Assembly (NCBI RefSeq): GCF_023078275.1
Contig: NC_062975.1
Coordinates: 6,299,141-6,363,140 of the forward strand
DNA length: 64,000 nucleotides
Reading direction: 5' to 3'
Source: Leguminivora glycinivorella
Lineage: Eukaryota; Arthropoda; Insecta; Lepidoptera; Tortricidae
The position numbers and the translations under genes are program-made. The notes below the pieces were generated by a model. The model saw only the letters and a list, made by a program, of their open reading frames with translations, ran no database searches and had not been told where the DNA came from. Positions 1 through 12,249 of this stretch are shown piece after piece (position 1 is the stretch's first letter; each line of letters opens with the position of its first letter).

Positions 1-178
1 CAGGCGGCCTCCCACGGGGTGTCATATGACCGCAACCCGACCCGCTTATAAATTAATATCTGGGCGACCGATATTAATTTTATTTTAATAATTTTAATAA
101 TATATCACGTCTTTAGATAAAAAAAAACTCTTATAAATACAAAAACAAAAAAAAAGACAAAAACAAAAACTTAATTGC

Positions 179-262
179 TGGCCGGGATTCGAAACCCTGA
201 CACCTACGATCTATCTGCGTACATTAGACCGACCTCGTACGACTGAGCTAAGCGGAATCGAT
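179..262 (-). repeat. tRNA-derived SINE head
   Basis: On the minus strand a tRNA-like stretch carries a TTAGCTCAG A-box-like motif and a GGTTTCGAATCCC B-box-like motif about 50 bp later, the internal RNA polymerase III promoter layout. The arms are imperfect, so a SINE head is more likely than a working tRNA gene. The rest of 1-392 is AT-rich and holds no gene I can support. Confidence 0.45.
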
Positions 263-598
263 GCGCGCGCGGCGAAATTAACTACCATATTTTACGTTTT
301 CGGGGATCTAAGGCTACGCTAGATTGATTTTTTCACCCCCGAAAACCCCCACATAACAAATTTCAGCGCGTTAGAGCGGTTTCCGAGATCGTCGGTATAT
401 GTATATAAATAAATAAATAAATATACAAGAATTGCTCGTTTAAAAGTATAAGATAAGATAATAACAATTAAATACTAGCGCTACCTGTCATAAAACATAG
501 ACTGTTTTATAGTGTTTCCATCATAACATTCATAACATAATCTACGTTAAAGATAAAACGCAAGGCAGATTGTGGCAAGCCGTAGGGAACTAGAGTCA

Positions 599-695
599 GG
601 GGGCCGATTTTTGAGTCTCACTGTCACTAAAATACCATTATTTCAGTGACAATTTTCTGAATTCGATCGCCGTGAGACTCAAAAATCGGCCCCCA
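599..695. mobile_element. Foldback MITE
   Basis: A hairpin with arms beginning GGGGGCCGATTTTTGAGTCT and ending in the inverted form, about 97 bp in total. No coding capacity. An identical copy sits at 3608-3703 because of the segmental duplication. Confidence 0.6.
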
Positions 696-1044
696 GGCCA
701 AGCCAACCGCCACACAAACACAACATTTTTCTCCACACCAACACGAACAAAATACAGACCATAAAACATTAATCTAAATCAAATCAAATAATATTTATTT
801 ATGATTCAAAACAATTATTTGTAAGCCTAGGTAAATTCTACCAGCCAGCTCAAGGCATCAAGTTTAAATTTGTATGAAATTACTTTGCACTCTTGTGGAG
901 AAAATGCAATTTTGCTATCCGTTTTCGAATAGCAAAATTGATCTTCATTAGTTGGAGTGTGGATAGCTCCGCGGAGCCTCCGCGTCTGCAATGGTTGAGT
1001 CTTGGACTGGCTCTTTTATAGTGACTTTATGTTCCTGGGGAGTT

Positions 1045-1171
1045 CAGGGTACGTAATGGCACAAACCCTCACGAAACGCTCCTGCGTATTGGCGCGACAG
1101 AGCCAGACTACCTTTCGCGGCGTTTCGTTTTCGTTTCGCGTCGCAGAAATGCCATTCGGCTACGGCACCTG
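1045..1171. mobile_element. CAGGGT-ended MITE, copy 1
   Basis: Begins CAGGGTACG and ends in a degraded CACCTG. It shares an internal sequence (GGCGCGACAGAGCCAG) with copies at 4054-4180, 8511-8670 and 36393-36555, so this is a dispersed family. Short open frames here are shared between copies and have no coding look. Confidence 0.6.
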
Positions 1172-1190
1172 CCGGCGTACCACGCTTCCA

Positions 1191-1292
1191 ATTTTATCAC
1201 TTATCCACGTGGATAAGACATCTGTCACTCTCACACTGACATACTTGCCAAAGCGTGACAGAAGTCTTATCCACGTGGATAAGTGATAAAAT
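1191..1292. mobile_element. Palindromic MITE
   Basis: Inverted arms built on ATTTTATCACTTATCCACGT, about 34 bp each, with a short loop. The duplicate copy is at 4197-4299, where 3 flanking bases differ. It lies just right of the CAGGGT-ended MITE. Confidence 0.6.
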
Positions 1293-1458
1293 TAGAAGCA
1301 TGATACGCCGGCTGTTTACTCGACTCACTCGTAGTTGGGTTGGTTCAAACCGGACAACGACAGGAACTATAGGAAGGGGGTAGGTACCCTACTTATATAG
1401 AAATATGCCCATATATAAACATATTTGTGCATCATATTATTCATAGTACATTGTTTTT

Positions 1459-2168
1459 AGGGTTCCGTACCTCAAAAAGGAATAACGGAACCCTTATAGG
1501 ATCACTTGTGTGTCCGTTGTCACAGTCAATTTTCTCCGAAACTACCGAACCGATTAACTTGAAATTTGACTGAAATTTGGCACACATATGTAATTAAACC
1601 TGTGACCCAAAGACGCACATGTAATTTAAATTAAGAAAATTAAATTATAGAGGCCACTTTTGGGGGGGTAAAAGTGAAAATTAAAAATCAATGTTTCTAG
1701 AACTATATTGTGTTACATATCAAATGAAAGAGCTTTTTAGAAGTATTTCAAAAATATATTTTTTAATAATTTTTAGTAAAGTAATTTAAGAAAATAGGCA
1801 AAAACTGACCCCCCCCCCTTATCTCCAAAACTACTAAGCGTAAAATTTGCAAAAAAAAATACACGAGATAGTTTTCAATCTATAGATTACCTACAGGAAA
1901 ACCTATTAGAAATCTACAGTAAAGCGTAAGTCGGACTTAAAAGCCAAATCTCTTGAAATTGTGCTTATATGTAATATTTAAACGCGCTCACGTTTAAATA
2001 TTACATATAAAATAAACTCATTTGTTTCGTTTTGTTCAAAATATCGATTATTCGCAAAAATGACTTAAGTTCCTACTAAAAAGGAGGCGCTTAAGCCCTT
2101 CTTGACTCTTGTAGTGTACGGAACCCTTGCAACGCGAGTACAACTCGCACTTGGCCGGTTTTTTTAAG
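1459..2168. repeat. GGGTTCCGTAC-type lepidopteran repeat
   Basis: Starts at AGGGTTCCGTACCTCAAAAA and ends in GGCCGGTTTTTTT. Related sequence occurs at 4469-5172 (same duplication), 31243-31700 and, in a variant form, near 22283-23006 and 32150-32567. Non-coding. Confidence 0.6.
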
Positions 2169-3124
2169 GTTAGCTATTATCAAAACTAAAAATATAGTAA
2201 TAATTATCGACATTATCGTAAGTTAATGAGATTTCGCGTTTTTTACCGCCTAGTAATATTATGTGAGTTTTAATAAAAACCCTATAGAAGCTATTAGGTT
2301 AGAAAACATAAGCAGTTTGCTGAGAATAATTTATTGATGTAAGTAATTAACATGGGTAATAATTATAAATTTACATTTTTAACTTACTTTACAAAACTTA
2401 CGTACTTAAGGTAAATTTACCAGTGCTCAACGCGCGTATGTCCAAAATATTTCTGTCACATTAATTTATTGACAATGCCTTTATTGAAAGTGGCATCTAC
2501 TGACTGAGTCACTGACTTACTGTCCAGCACTGGTACTTTTACCATAAAACGAAGGTGACGACTATTACATTGCAAAATATATTTAATTATGAATATTAGG
2601 TATTGTTGATAGCTCCCTGGCTGCTATTAACGTCACAATTTCGCTTTCTTTCTTCTTTGCCAGGAATGAAACTTGAGTAGTTTAATGTGCTCTGCCTACC
2701 ACAGGCGTGATTATAGTTTACAGGTGTGGTGTGAGTAAGTGTATAGGTGGGTCTAGTGAGGACATCCAAACCTAAAAGGAGGACGTTATCAATTCGTCTG
2801 TATGTTTTTTTTTTATATTTTAATTTTAATATCTCCCTTATTACTGAACCGATTTTGATTTTTTTTTTATGGAATGTAATTTATACATACAGATTAATCC
2901 CATTATTATCAAAACCCCGTTCTTATTCCAAGTACCAAGTAGGTAGGTACTCGTTAGAGAATTTTTGTAGGCATTCTTGACACTTAAAACAAGTTTTTGG
3001 CACCAGAGTTTTAAACACAAATCTAACGAGAACTTAATGTACCTTACACCACATAAAATTTAATATCACGACATATTATAATATATTATTAATATAATTT
3101 ACGCAAAAAATATGGAGCTTTACA

Positions 3125-3403
3125 TTAGTTCGTAATTATATTTATTTTTTTCTCATTAGCTAGACCCCTCTCCACTCTAATCCCTAAATCCGCATTTATG
3201 ATCTTGAACAGCTTGACTGCTCGATCCTGAAGCTTGGGATCAGCCTGTACAAGGCTATCAACAATATTACTAATCAAACGTTTCCTTGCGTCTTCAGGCA
3301 ACTCATATTTATAATGATGTGACGCCTGGTCAAAGTTTAGAGACGTATCTTGCACTATTTCAAGTACCTCAGGTCTTTCGGGATCAACATAAGGTACAGG
3401 ACC
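3125..3403 (-). pseudogene. Catalase 3'-end fragment
   Basis: Encodes the last roughly 90 residues of the catalase at 6095-10446, nearly base for base, but has no upstream exon: it stops at the duplication breakpoint at 3403. One base is missing near 3147 relative to the intact copy, so the final residues are read in another frame (ending in NIITN instead of YELM). It is a by-product of the tandem duplication and could only be transcribed as downstream read-through of the real gene. Confidence 0.85.
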
Positions 3404-6381
3404 ATCGGTATATATAAATAAATAAATAAATATACAAGAATTGCTCGTTTAAAAGTATAAGATAAGATAATAACAATTAAATACTAGCGCTACCTGTCAT
3501 AAAACATAGACTGTTTTATAGTGTTTCCATCATAACATTCATAACATAATCTACGTTAAAGATAAAACGCAAGGCAGATTGTGGCAAGCCGTAGGGAACT
3601 AGAGTCAGGGGGCCGATTTTTGAGTCTCACTGTCACTAAAATACCATTATTTCAGTGACAATTTTCTGAATTCGATCGCCGTGAGACTCAAAAATCGGCC
3701 CCCAGGCCAAGCCAACCGCCACACAAACACAACATTTTTCTCCACACCAACACGAACAAAATACAGACCATAAAACATTAATCTAAATCAAATCAAATAA
3801 TATTTATTTATGATTCAAAACAATTATTTGTAAGCCTAGGTAAATTCTACCAGCCAGCTCAAGGCATCAAGTTTAAATTTGTATGAAATTACTTTGCACT
3901 CTTGTGGAGAAAATGCAATTTTGCTATCCGTTTTCGAATAGCAAAATTGATCTTCATTAGTTGGAGTGTGGATAGCTCCGCGGAGCCTCCGCGTCTGCAA
4001 TGGTTGAGTCTTGGACTGGCTCTTTTATAGTGACTTTATGTTCCTGGGGAGTTCAGGGTACGTAATGGCACAAACCCTCACGAAACGCTCCTGCGTATTG
4101 GCGCGACAGAGCCAGACTACCTTTCGCGGCGTTTCGTTTTCGTTTCGCGTCGCAGAAATGCCATTCGGCTACGGCACCTGCCGGCGTACCACGCTTAATT
4201 TTATCACTTATCCACGTGGATAAGACATCTGTCACTCTCACACTGACATACTTGCCAAAGCGTGACAGAAGTCTTATCCACGTGGATAAGTGATAAAATT
4301 AGAAGCATGATACGCCGGCTGTTTACTCGACTCACTCGTAGTTGGGTTGGTTCAAACCGGACAACGACAGGAACTATAGGAAGGGGGTAGGTACCCTACT
4401 TATATAGAAATATGCCCATATATAAACATATTTGTGCATCATATTATTCATAGTACATTGTTTTTAGGGTTCCGTACCTCAAAAAGGAATAACGGAACCC
4501 TTATAGGATCACTTGTGTGTCCGTTGTCACAGTCAATTTTCTCCGAAACTACCGAACCGATTAACTTGAAATTTGACTGAAATTTGGCACACATATGTAA
4601 TTAAACCTGTGACCCAAAGACGCACATGTAATTTAAATTAAGAAAATTAAATTATAGAGGCCACTTTTGGGGGGGTAAAAGTGAAAATTAAAAATCAATG
4701 TTTCTAGAACTATATTGTGTTACATATCAAATGAAAGAGCTTTTTAGAAGTATTTCAAAAATATATTTTTTAATAATTTTTAGTAAAGTAATTTAAGAAA
4801 ATAGGCAAAAAATGACCCCCCCCCCCCCCCCCCCCCCCCCCCCTTATCTCCAAAACTACTAAGCGTAAAATTTGCAAAAAAAAATACACGAGATAGTTTT
4901 CAATCTATAGATTACCTACAGGAAAACCTATTAGAAATCTACAGTAAAGCGTAAGTCGGACTTAAAAGCCAAATCTCTTGAAATTGTGTGAGCGCGTTTA
5001 AATATTACATATAAAATAAACTCATTTGTTTCGTTTTGTTCAAAATATCGATTATTCGCAAAAATGACTTAAGTTCCTACTAAAAAGGAGGCGCTTAAGC
5101 CCTTCTTGACTCTTGTAGTGTACGGAACCCTTGCAACGCGAGTACAAATCGCACTTCGCCGGTTTTTTTAAGGTTAGCTATTGTCAAAACTAAAAATATA
5201 GTAATAATTATCGACATTATCGTAAGTTAATTAGATTTCGCGTTTTTTACCGCCTAGTAATATTATGTGAGTTTTAATAAAAACCCTATAGAAGCTATTA
5301 GGTTAGAAAACATAAGCAGTTTGCTGAGAATAATTTATTGATGTAAGTAATTAACATGGGTAATAATTATAAATTTACATTTTTAACTTACTTTACAAAA
5401 CTTACGTACTTAAGGTAAATTTGCCAGTGCATTTATTGACAATGCCTTTATTGAAAGTGGCATCTACTGACTGAGTCACTGACTTACTGTCCAGCACTGG
5501 TACTTTTACCATAAAACGAAGGTGACGACTATTACATTGCAAAATATATTTAATTATGAATATTAGGTATTGTTGATAGCTCCCTGGCTGCTATTAACGT
5601 CACAATTTCGCTTTCTTTCTTCTTTGCCAGGAATGAAACTTGAGTAGTTTAATGTGCTCTGCCTACCACAGGCGTGATTATAGTTTACAGGTGTGGTGTG
5701 AGTAAGTGTAGATATAGGTGGGTCTAGTGAGGACATCCAAACCTAAAAGGAGGACGTTATCAATTCGTCTGTATGTTTTTTTTTTATATTTTAATTTTAA
5801 TATCTCCCTTATTACTGAACCGATTTTGATTTTTTTTTTATGGAATGTAATTTATACATACAGATTAATCCCATTATTATCAAAACCCCGTTCTTATTCC
5901 AAGTATCTACCAAGTAGGTAGGTACTCGTTAGAGAATTTTTGTAGGCATTCTTGACACTTAAAACAAGTTTTTGGCACCAGAGTTTTAAACACAAATCTA
6001 ACGAGAACTTAATGTACCTTACACCACATAAAATTTAATATCACGACATATTGTAATATATTATTAATATAATTTACGCAAAAAATATGGAGCTTTACAT
6101 TAGTTCGTAATTATATTTATTTTTCTTCTCATTAGCTAGACCCCTCTCCACTCTAATCCCTAAATCCGCATTTATGATCTTGAACAGCTTGACTGCTCGA
6201 TCCTGAAGCTTGGGATCAGCCTGTACAAGGCTATCAACAATATTACTAATCAAACGTTTCCTTGCGTCTTCAGGCAACTCATATTTATAATGATGTGACG
6301 CCTGGTCAAAGTTTAGAGACGTATCTTGCACTATTTCAAGTACCTCAGGTCTTTCGGGATCAACATAAGGTACAGGACCAT
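3404..6381. repeat. 3.0-kb tandem duplication, copy 2
   Basis: Second copy of the 393-3403 unit. Its right end runs into the intact part of the catalase gene, so this copy supplies the true 3' end of that gene. The poly-C run at about 4817-4843 is much expanded relative to copy 1. Confidence 0.9.
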
Positions 6382-9300
6382 GGTATGTGTTAGGCCAGTA
6401 CGTTGGTCTATCGGTTATTTTCGCTGGCGGACGGCCATTATTGTTATAAGTAAAAGATTGTCTCAAAGGACAATTAACGGCTATGTTCTGGAAATTTGCT
6501 CCTAGCCTATAATACTGAGCATCGCGATATGACAACCGACGTGCTTCAAATAATTTATCCGGCGCGCCAAGAATACCTGGGACCAAATTAGTGGGACACA
6601 TAGCTATTTGTTCGATCTCCGCAAAGAAATTCACAGGATTCCTGTCAAGCACCAGACGGCCCAAGGGTTGAAGCGGATACTCATCAACGGGTAGCACCTT
6701 TGTCACGTCAAAGACGTCAAAAGCAGCATTTCGAACCTGCTCTAAACTTAGCACCTGAACTAGAACTTGCCAGCTAGGGTAGTCTCCATTTGCAATAGCA
6801 TTATACAAGTCTTTCGTAAAGGCGTCTGGATTAATTCCACTTATCTCCATGCCTTCTTTAGAAGTCAAGTAACCCTCTCCTTGATCTGGTAATAAATGGA
6901 ATCTAAGGAAATGCGATTCTCCTTGATCGTTGGTCACTTGGTATGTATGGACGCTGAACCCTGGCATATGCCGGTAACCGTTGGGTATGCCGCTGTCTCC
7001 AAATTTATACATGAAGAAGTGTATTGATTCTGGACGTAGAGTTATGTAATCCCATAACATGTTCGCGTCGAACAAATTGGTTGAGGGATTTTTGGCCTGC
7101 GCGTTTGCGAATGTCGGGAAGAAGAGAGGGTCTTTGTAAGGAAATATAGGGGTACTGAGGCCCACCATATCGAAATTGCCGTCCTCCGTGTAGAATTTGA
7201 TAGCGAAACCGCGCCCATCTCTGAATGTGTCCGAAGCCCCGATTGAAGGAGCTACTAGAGAAAATCTTACGGCCACCGGCGTTTTTTTGCCGATTTTATT
7301 TAGGAATTTTGCTTTACAAATGTTCGTTATGTCGCGGGTGACCTGGAATGTGAAAAAAAAACTTAGACAAGAAATAATAAGGTACTTAATAAGTGTAAAT
7401 TACTATTCGAAATGTTATTGTTAGCTGTAAAATTCTAGCTTAATTATACTATACTTATAACAAATATAATATAAGTATACGGAGTTATACATGGTGAAAT
7501 AAAAAGGACCGTTCAAACTTTGCATAGTGACTTCTGTGGAATGAAAACAATACCATATCGGAAATGCTCCGCGTTACGGAGCGAAACATGTCGAGCGTTT
7601 TTCGACTTACGTGTGAGTGACCCGTTTATATGTTTAATATGTGTGTCTTACGGTAGTTTTGTTATTAAAAAATAATGAACAAGGTTTATTATGGGATCTA
7701 TGCTGAAATCGCAAAAAAAATTAGCTGTTTCATACATTTCGACTGTCATGATGCCGCTCATTTTTGTGGAACAACCAAAATTTTTAATGCGATTTCAGCA
7801 TTGGTCCCATAATAAAAGTTGTTCATTTTGGCCTCAAAAGTCGCCAAGCAAAGTTTAAACGGTCCTTTTTATTTCACCCTCTATACGTCTTTGATTCGTA
7901 CTAAGAACGATTTAATATTGGACTGACAAAGCCCATACAAAAAAGCGTATCTACCCCTGAAATGTATGGGCCTTTTAGGCTTAAAATTAGATGGTGTTGG
8001 CCAAAATCATATTTCCCCAAATATTTTTGCGTGTTTTTATTTTTCACAAGAACAAATGACATATTTCTTTATTATAAAATCATGATATCACGTCAATATA
8101 CAATCTAACTATTTTGGGTCAGTGATCCAAAGTGAATCTTGGCCTCCGAAACGAGAGATCGCCCCCTGTCCCGATCCTGCGCAGCCTCTTGCCAGTCACT
8201 GACTTGAAGCCGACGCAGATCCGTCCGAACATTACCTTCCATAATCATACAATGCCATACTATTTGTTAGCCATATTATTAAGTGAAATAATTTGGTTTA
8301 ATATAATAAACGCCATAAGCAATTATTGCCATATTAATTGTTGCCCATATTATTACATACATACATACATACATACAATTACGCCTGTTTCCCAGAGGGG
8401 TAGGCAGAGATCACGGATTTCCATTTACTACGATCCTGACAAATCACTTTCGCTTCACACACTTTCATAACGTTTCTCATACACGCTCGTCGGTTTCGAG
8501 TACTTCTGACCAGGGTGGCTAGCCAAATGGCACAATCGCTCACGAAACGCTCACGAAACGAAGCGCTAGTAGATATCTATCTCTATCGCGCTTGCGTATT
8601 GGCGCGACAGAGCCAGCGGCGTATCGCTTTCGTTTGGCGTCGGAGAAATGCCATTCGGCTACGCACCCTGGCCCCGTTTTGCAATATTTCCCCGATTTGA
8701 ACAAGAAAAGTTCGCCTAGGTTTTCCACTTCCAACTGACCCTTCCACTCTTTTTTCATATACTTTCTTCATTACTCTCCTCTCATCCATCCTCTCTACAT
8801 GCCCGAACCACCTTAACCACCTTAACATACCATAGATATTATTACCTAACCTACTTTCTGATAGCAGTTTCATTTTCCAGGGGGTCACAGTTCTAACCTA
8901 ACCTACTTTTCAAGCTGTTTCATCTTCCAGGGGGTCACAGTTCTAACCTAACCTAACCTACTTTCTGATAGCAGTTTCATTTTCCAGGGGGTCACAGTTC
9001 TAATGTAACCTAACCTACTTTTCAAGTTGTTTCATTTTCCAGGGGGTCACAGTTCTAACCTAACCTAACCTACTTTCTGATAGCAGTTTCATTTTCCAGG
9101 GGGTCGCAGTTCTAACCTAACCTAACCTACTTTCTGATAGCAGTTTCATTTTCCAGGGGGTCAAAGTTCTAATCTAACCTAACCTACTTTCTGATAGCAG
9201 TTTCATTCTCTAGTACTTCTAGTAGTGTCGTCTCTGTGATAATTACGCATTTCGATGATTCTGCCAAATCACATTATGGAAATTGACTTTTCTGGTCGCT

Positions 9301-10446
9301 AATTTGGATGACAAATGATGGTATGGAATGTGGTAATTACTGATTTCGATGATTCTGACAAATAACATTATGGAAACTGACTTTATGGGAAACAAAGTTT
9401 CTGGCACTTGATTAATATAGTAAACAATGATTATGGCATAAGATGTTATGAGAAACAATATTATGATTGTTGAATAGAGTGCATGGCAAATAAAATTATG
9501 GCAAATGAAATTCTGGCAAATGGGGGTACGGCCATACACATTTTGAAACAAAATTTAATTTGTAGGTATCATCAGTGTAGTTAAATAATAGTATTTAATA
9601 GGTGGCGCTAAAAAATCGAGGTACGATTCTCAGCATGAAGTATGTAAATCCTATATAAATAATCCTTGAATCGTACTAACCTCAAAATATCCAAAAGCAC
9701 CAGAACCGGGTGCGTGCACCGTGCGCTCCACGATTTTCTGCCGGTTGAGATGCGTTATAGACTCCGTTAAATACTCGTTGAAGAGTACTCGCCGGTTGAG
9801 GGACACATTGGCGTCCTTGAACTCTACGGGTGCTCCATTCGCCGTGGTCAGAATTCCTATTGGCCCCTGAAAATATAAAATAATGAATGAGTGAAAAAAT
9901 AGCTCGTAAAAGTTATCTAATTACTTTTCTTATGCCCTACACTAACTACCGTTAAAAGATTCGCCCGCATTCAATTTTACACACTGTATAATAGTTAGCG
10001 TGGTTACTAAAAATAGACGTTTTAAATAATTTTCATCACACTCGCATTCTAAATATGCTATTGCACGCAGACGGAGCGGGAGTTATAGAAGAATCGTACT
10101 CCCAAGGGAGTTATGAAATTTCTAATTTTATGCTTTCTATATCTATTTACACATTTTTTTACATTACTAGTGCTATGAAAAACATTGTAAGTGTGGGCGT
10201 AAGAATGTTGCAAACTCGAGTCTTATACTCGCTCCGGCAAGCCGTCGCGATTTCATTTACGCTCGTTAGCTATTTTCAACTTAGCCCCATGTTGCACAAT
10301 GTACTACCTACCCCAGTTCTCTCAGCGAACAGAACCGTCTGTTGAGCCGCAACATCTTCATAATGTACAGCATTAGCAGCAATTATTATATCCAAGAGTA
10401 TCACTAGTATCAACCTTAAGATGCCAAAGTTTGCTCCCTTGTACAT
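6095..10446 (-). CDS. Divergent secreted catalase
   Basis: Three coding exons, minus strand: 10446-10312, 9866-9681, 7342-6095; joins are GT-AG and phase 0, giving 522 residues, close to the usual catalase length. Exon 1 encodes a likely signal peptide (Met-Tyr-Lys, then a hydrophobic run to about residue 28 ending in Ala-Asn-Ala), so export is predicted; there is no C-terminal peroxisomal SKL tripeptide. Catalases split hydrogen peroxide to water and oxygen using haem. The distal His is present (H96, in ERTVHAPGSGAFG), as is the Tyr in RRLSYRDA that matches the proximal haem ligand. The conserved GNNTP motif is GLSTP here (L169, S170): the residue matching catalytic Asn148 of human catalase is Leu. 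Activity may therefore be weak or changed. The 3' end lies in the duplicated block. Assignment to the family is firm; activity is inference. Confidence 0.9.
7493..7878. mobile_element. TIR MITE in catalase intron 2
   Basis: Terminal inverted repeats GGTGAAATAAAAAGGACCGT and its complement flank about 386 bp. A second inner pair (TTATTATGGGA and complement) suggests a longer fold. No transposase. Lies between catalase exons 2 and 3. Confidence 0.6.
8345..8890 (-). mobile_element. LINE 3' end, split by a MITE
   Basis: On the minus strand 8888-8690 encodes a reverse-transcriptase C-terminal tail (WFGHVERMDERR motif, then GKPRRTF), typical of insect non-LTR elements. The frame is broken at 8670 by the MITE at 8511-8670 and related sequence resumes at about 8510 down to a (CATA)n tail near 8356. 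5'-truncated and dead; lies in catalase intron 2. Confidence 0.6.
8511..8670. mobile_element. CAGGGT-ended MITE, copy 3
   Basis: Complete CAGGGT...ACCCTG termini and the family core GGCGCGACAGAGCCAG. It is inserted in the LINE fragment around it, so it is younger than that fragment. Confidence 0.6.
8845..9215. repeat. Tandem array with CCTAA runs
   Basis: About seven units of 50-58 bp, each with CTGATAGCAGTTTCATTTTC or a variant, then CCAGGGGGTCACAGTTCTAA and one to three CCTAA pentamers. CCTAA is the complement of the insect telomere repeat TTAGG. Two unit types alternate in part (one has CTTTTCAAG in place of CTTTCTGATAG). It lies in catalase intron 2. Beyond it, 9240-9550 holds degenerate ACATTATGG-type short repeats and no gene. 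Confidence 0.8.
10030..10320. repeat. Dispersed repeat, copy A
   Basis: Shares TTCATCACACTC at the left, GGGAGTTATGAAATTTCTA in the middle and TTGCACAATGTAC at the right with 24490-24720. The homology runs to the edge of catalase exon 1. Function unknown, no coding look. Confidence 0.5.
10312..10446 (-). CDS. Catalase exon 1, signal peptide
   Basis: First coding exon, 45 codons, from the ATG at 10446-10444 to a GTAGGT donor. It is too short to stand out alone. The frame continues in phase 0 into the exon at 9866-9681. The hydrophobic core followed by small residues fits a cleavable signal peptide; no upstream in-frame ATG was looked for beyond the nearby repeats. Confidence 0.75.
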
Positions 10447-10587
10447 TTTAGTACGGTCTTAACAACATGGGCATGAATAGAAATCGGAACTTGCTTAATC
10501 CTTATCTGCAACAAAAATATTTTTAAACTTAAAAATTCCTACTAAAACTCGACTGGCTATACCCGCCAAAAGAACCGGAGAATGAAA

Positions 10588-10725
10588 ATTGTGTCGCCTA
10601 ACTTCAAAACTGGGTAAATCCATTCTGCTATAAGGTTGATTATCTTTCAGATCAGATTATATTTTTTATATATTCAACCTTAAAGCAGAATGGATTTACC
10701 CAGGTTTGAAGTTAAGCGACACAAT
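10588..10725. mobile_element. Hairpin MITE
   Basis: Arms of about 55 bp beginning ATTGTGTCGCCTAACTTC pair with the right end through a few mismatches; the loop is about 25 bp and AT-rich. Located upstream of the catalase start. Confidence 0.55.
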
Positions 10726-10859
10726 TATTGTTTAACAGTTGATGGATCACTTTACATTGTCCAAATCAAGTCCAACTCTTAGCATAATAAGCTTGGCCAA
10801 ATTTACGTGACCTCCGAAACGTAGTGATTCAATGCTCTTTGCTCCGAACTGCTAACATG

Positions 10860-11870
10860 CGCGGATCCAGGGGTATTCCAGGGGATCAGCCTAAGTTGGC
10901 CATACAAATAGACCACGTGACCCCCCCTGAGGCCCCGGCAGCGTAGCCAGATCTACGGAAAAGTCTGTAGATCTACGGATTTCGGGGCTTCAACACAGAC
11001 CTACGGATTTTTTTGAAATTTCTACGGAATTCCAATAACACAATTTTTTACTAAATTATACATGTAAGCAATAAAGATATTGTGAGTTATTGCTAATAAC
11101 GAAACGTGATTCCCGTCTCGCTTCGGATGTGCTTCGGACTCAATTCGGACTATAGCGACTATTTATACTTTTGCGTTTCGTTACACGCCGCTCACGCTGT
11201 ACAAGATCTAACTTTCTAAGGCTACACCATAAACTACTAAGAAGATACTAGGCTACACTAATGTAGTAAAAGGGAACGGAATTGAAGCTAAGAACATACT
11301 ACGCGGACGTCCGTCGTAAATCGACCACGACCGCGACCGATCAGTGTGCACGGAACAAAACATCCAGCGAGCCAGATTTCGATCGGACGTCCATGCGCTC
11401 AAGGCCACGTCGACGTCCGTCGACCGATAGTTTGCACGGTTATATGTAATTTCATTGTCCAGATTCCCGTCCGCGGTCGATTTACGACGGACGTCCGCGT
11501 AGTATGTTCCTAGCTTAATAATATGGTGAAAAAGTAGAAGTGCTACATACACTTCTACTTTTCATTAGTCTGTCAAACAGAGGTGTGTCACAGTAAAAAG
11601 GCGCGAAATTTTAATTCTTCGTGTCTTTTAATTATCCTAATTTTTTTTTAATTTTCCGCTTTTTCTAGAGACGGAATCGGCCATAAAAACTTAAAAGAAA
11701 AGTCTGTAGAACTACGGATTTTTTAAATTTCAATCTACGGAATTCTACGGATATTTTGGCCGCAGCCTACAGATTTACAGAATTATAATCTGGCAACACT
11801 GGGCCCCGGGCCTTTACCACGTGACCCCCCCCCCCCCCCCCCCCTGGGCATAAAGCTGGATCCGCGCTTG
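10860..11870. repeat. Interspersed repeat with C-rich ends
   Basis: Left part (GGATCCAGGGG... then TCTACGGA runs) is mirrored on the right by TCTACGGAATTC and by a CACGTGACCCCCCC tract at 11818-11844. The middle is interrupted by the MITE at 11284-11516. No gene seen in this gap between catalase and the next gene. Confidence 0.45.
11284..11516. mobile_element. TIR MITE, ACGCGGACGTCCG family
   Basis: Termini AAGCTAAGAACATACTACGC and the complement AGTATGTTCCTAGCTT enclose 233 bp. The family recurs at 42695-42852 (half copy) and 47052-47268. No coding capacity. Confidence 0.7.
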
Positions 11871-12052
11871 ACTGCTAAACAACCATCAGCTTCCTCGGCC
11901 TTTGTACGGCCGGAAAAACACCTACATATTAATATTAGTTACAATAGGGACAGATGAAACTAACGTGTAATAACGTGTTTTAAACTAGAGTTATCTAAGA
12001 AACTAACTGCATAGTTAACTCTAGTCTAATAATCTCGATTCGTTATTTGATA

Positions 12053-12181
12053 GTCTGGCAAAAAGAGTACAAATTAAAAAGTAGCAACATTGTAGTAGCG
12101 TCCCTCTCGATCCAATGCATGTGAGAGAATGGGAAGACACTACGATGTTGCCACTTTTTAATTTCTACTCTTTTTCTACCA
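12053..12181. mobile_element. Foldback MITE
   Basis: Arms GGCAAAAAGAGTACAAATTA and complement enclose about 129 bp, with a second matched block around GTAGCAACATTGTAGT. No coding capacity. Confidence 0.55.
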
Positions 12182-12249
12182 AGCCGTAATGTTCCGTGTT
12201 TGTCATTCATACTGCGTGCAACGGAACGTAATTACGTTTTGTGTCGGTA

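Larger units (their letters stand above)
393..3403. repeat. 3.0-kb tandem duplication, copy 1
   Basis: This stretch is nearly identical to 3404-6381. Both copies begin in a (AAAT)n-like run and end inside the last catalase exon, at the point where the two sequences part (after GGACCAT). Copy 1 has about 45 bp near 2425-2470 that copy 2 lacks, and a longer palindrome near 1975-2000. Its poly-C tract near 1810 is about 9-10 C, against roughly 27 C in copy 2. Contains no intact gene; it carries the catalase 3' fragment and several MITEs. Confidence 0.9.

Noticed and set aside
2747..2980. 77-residue frame, repeated at 5718
   Set aside because: Low-complexity AT-rich sequence in a duplicated block; no domain or splice context.
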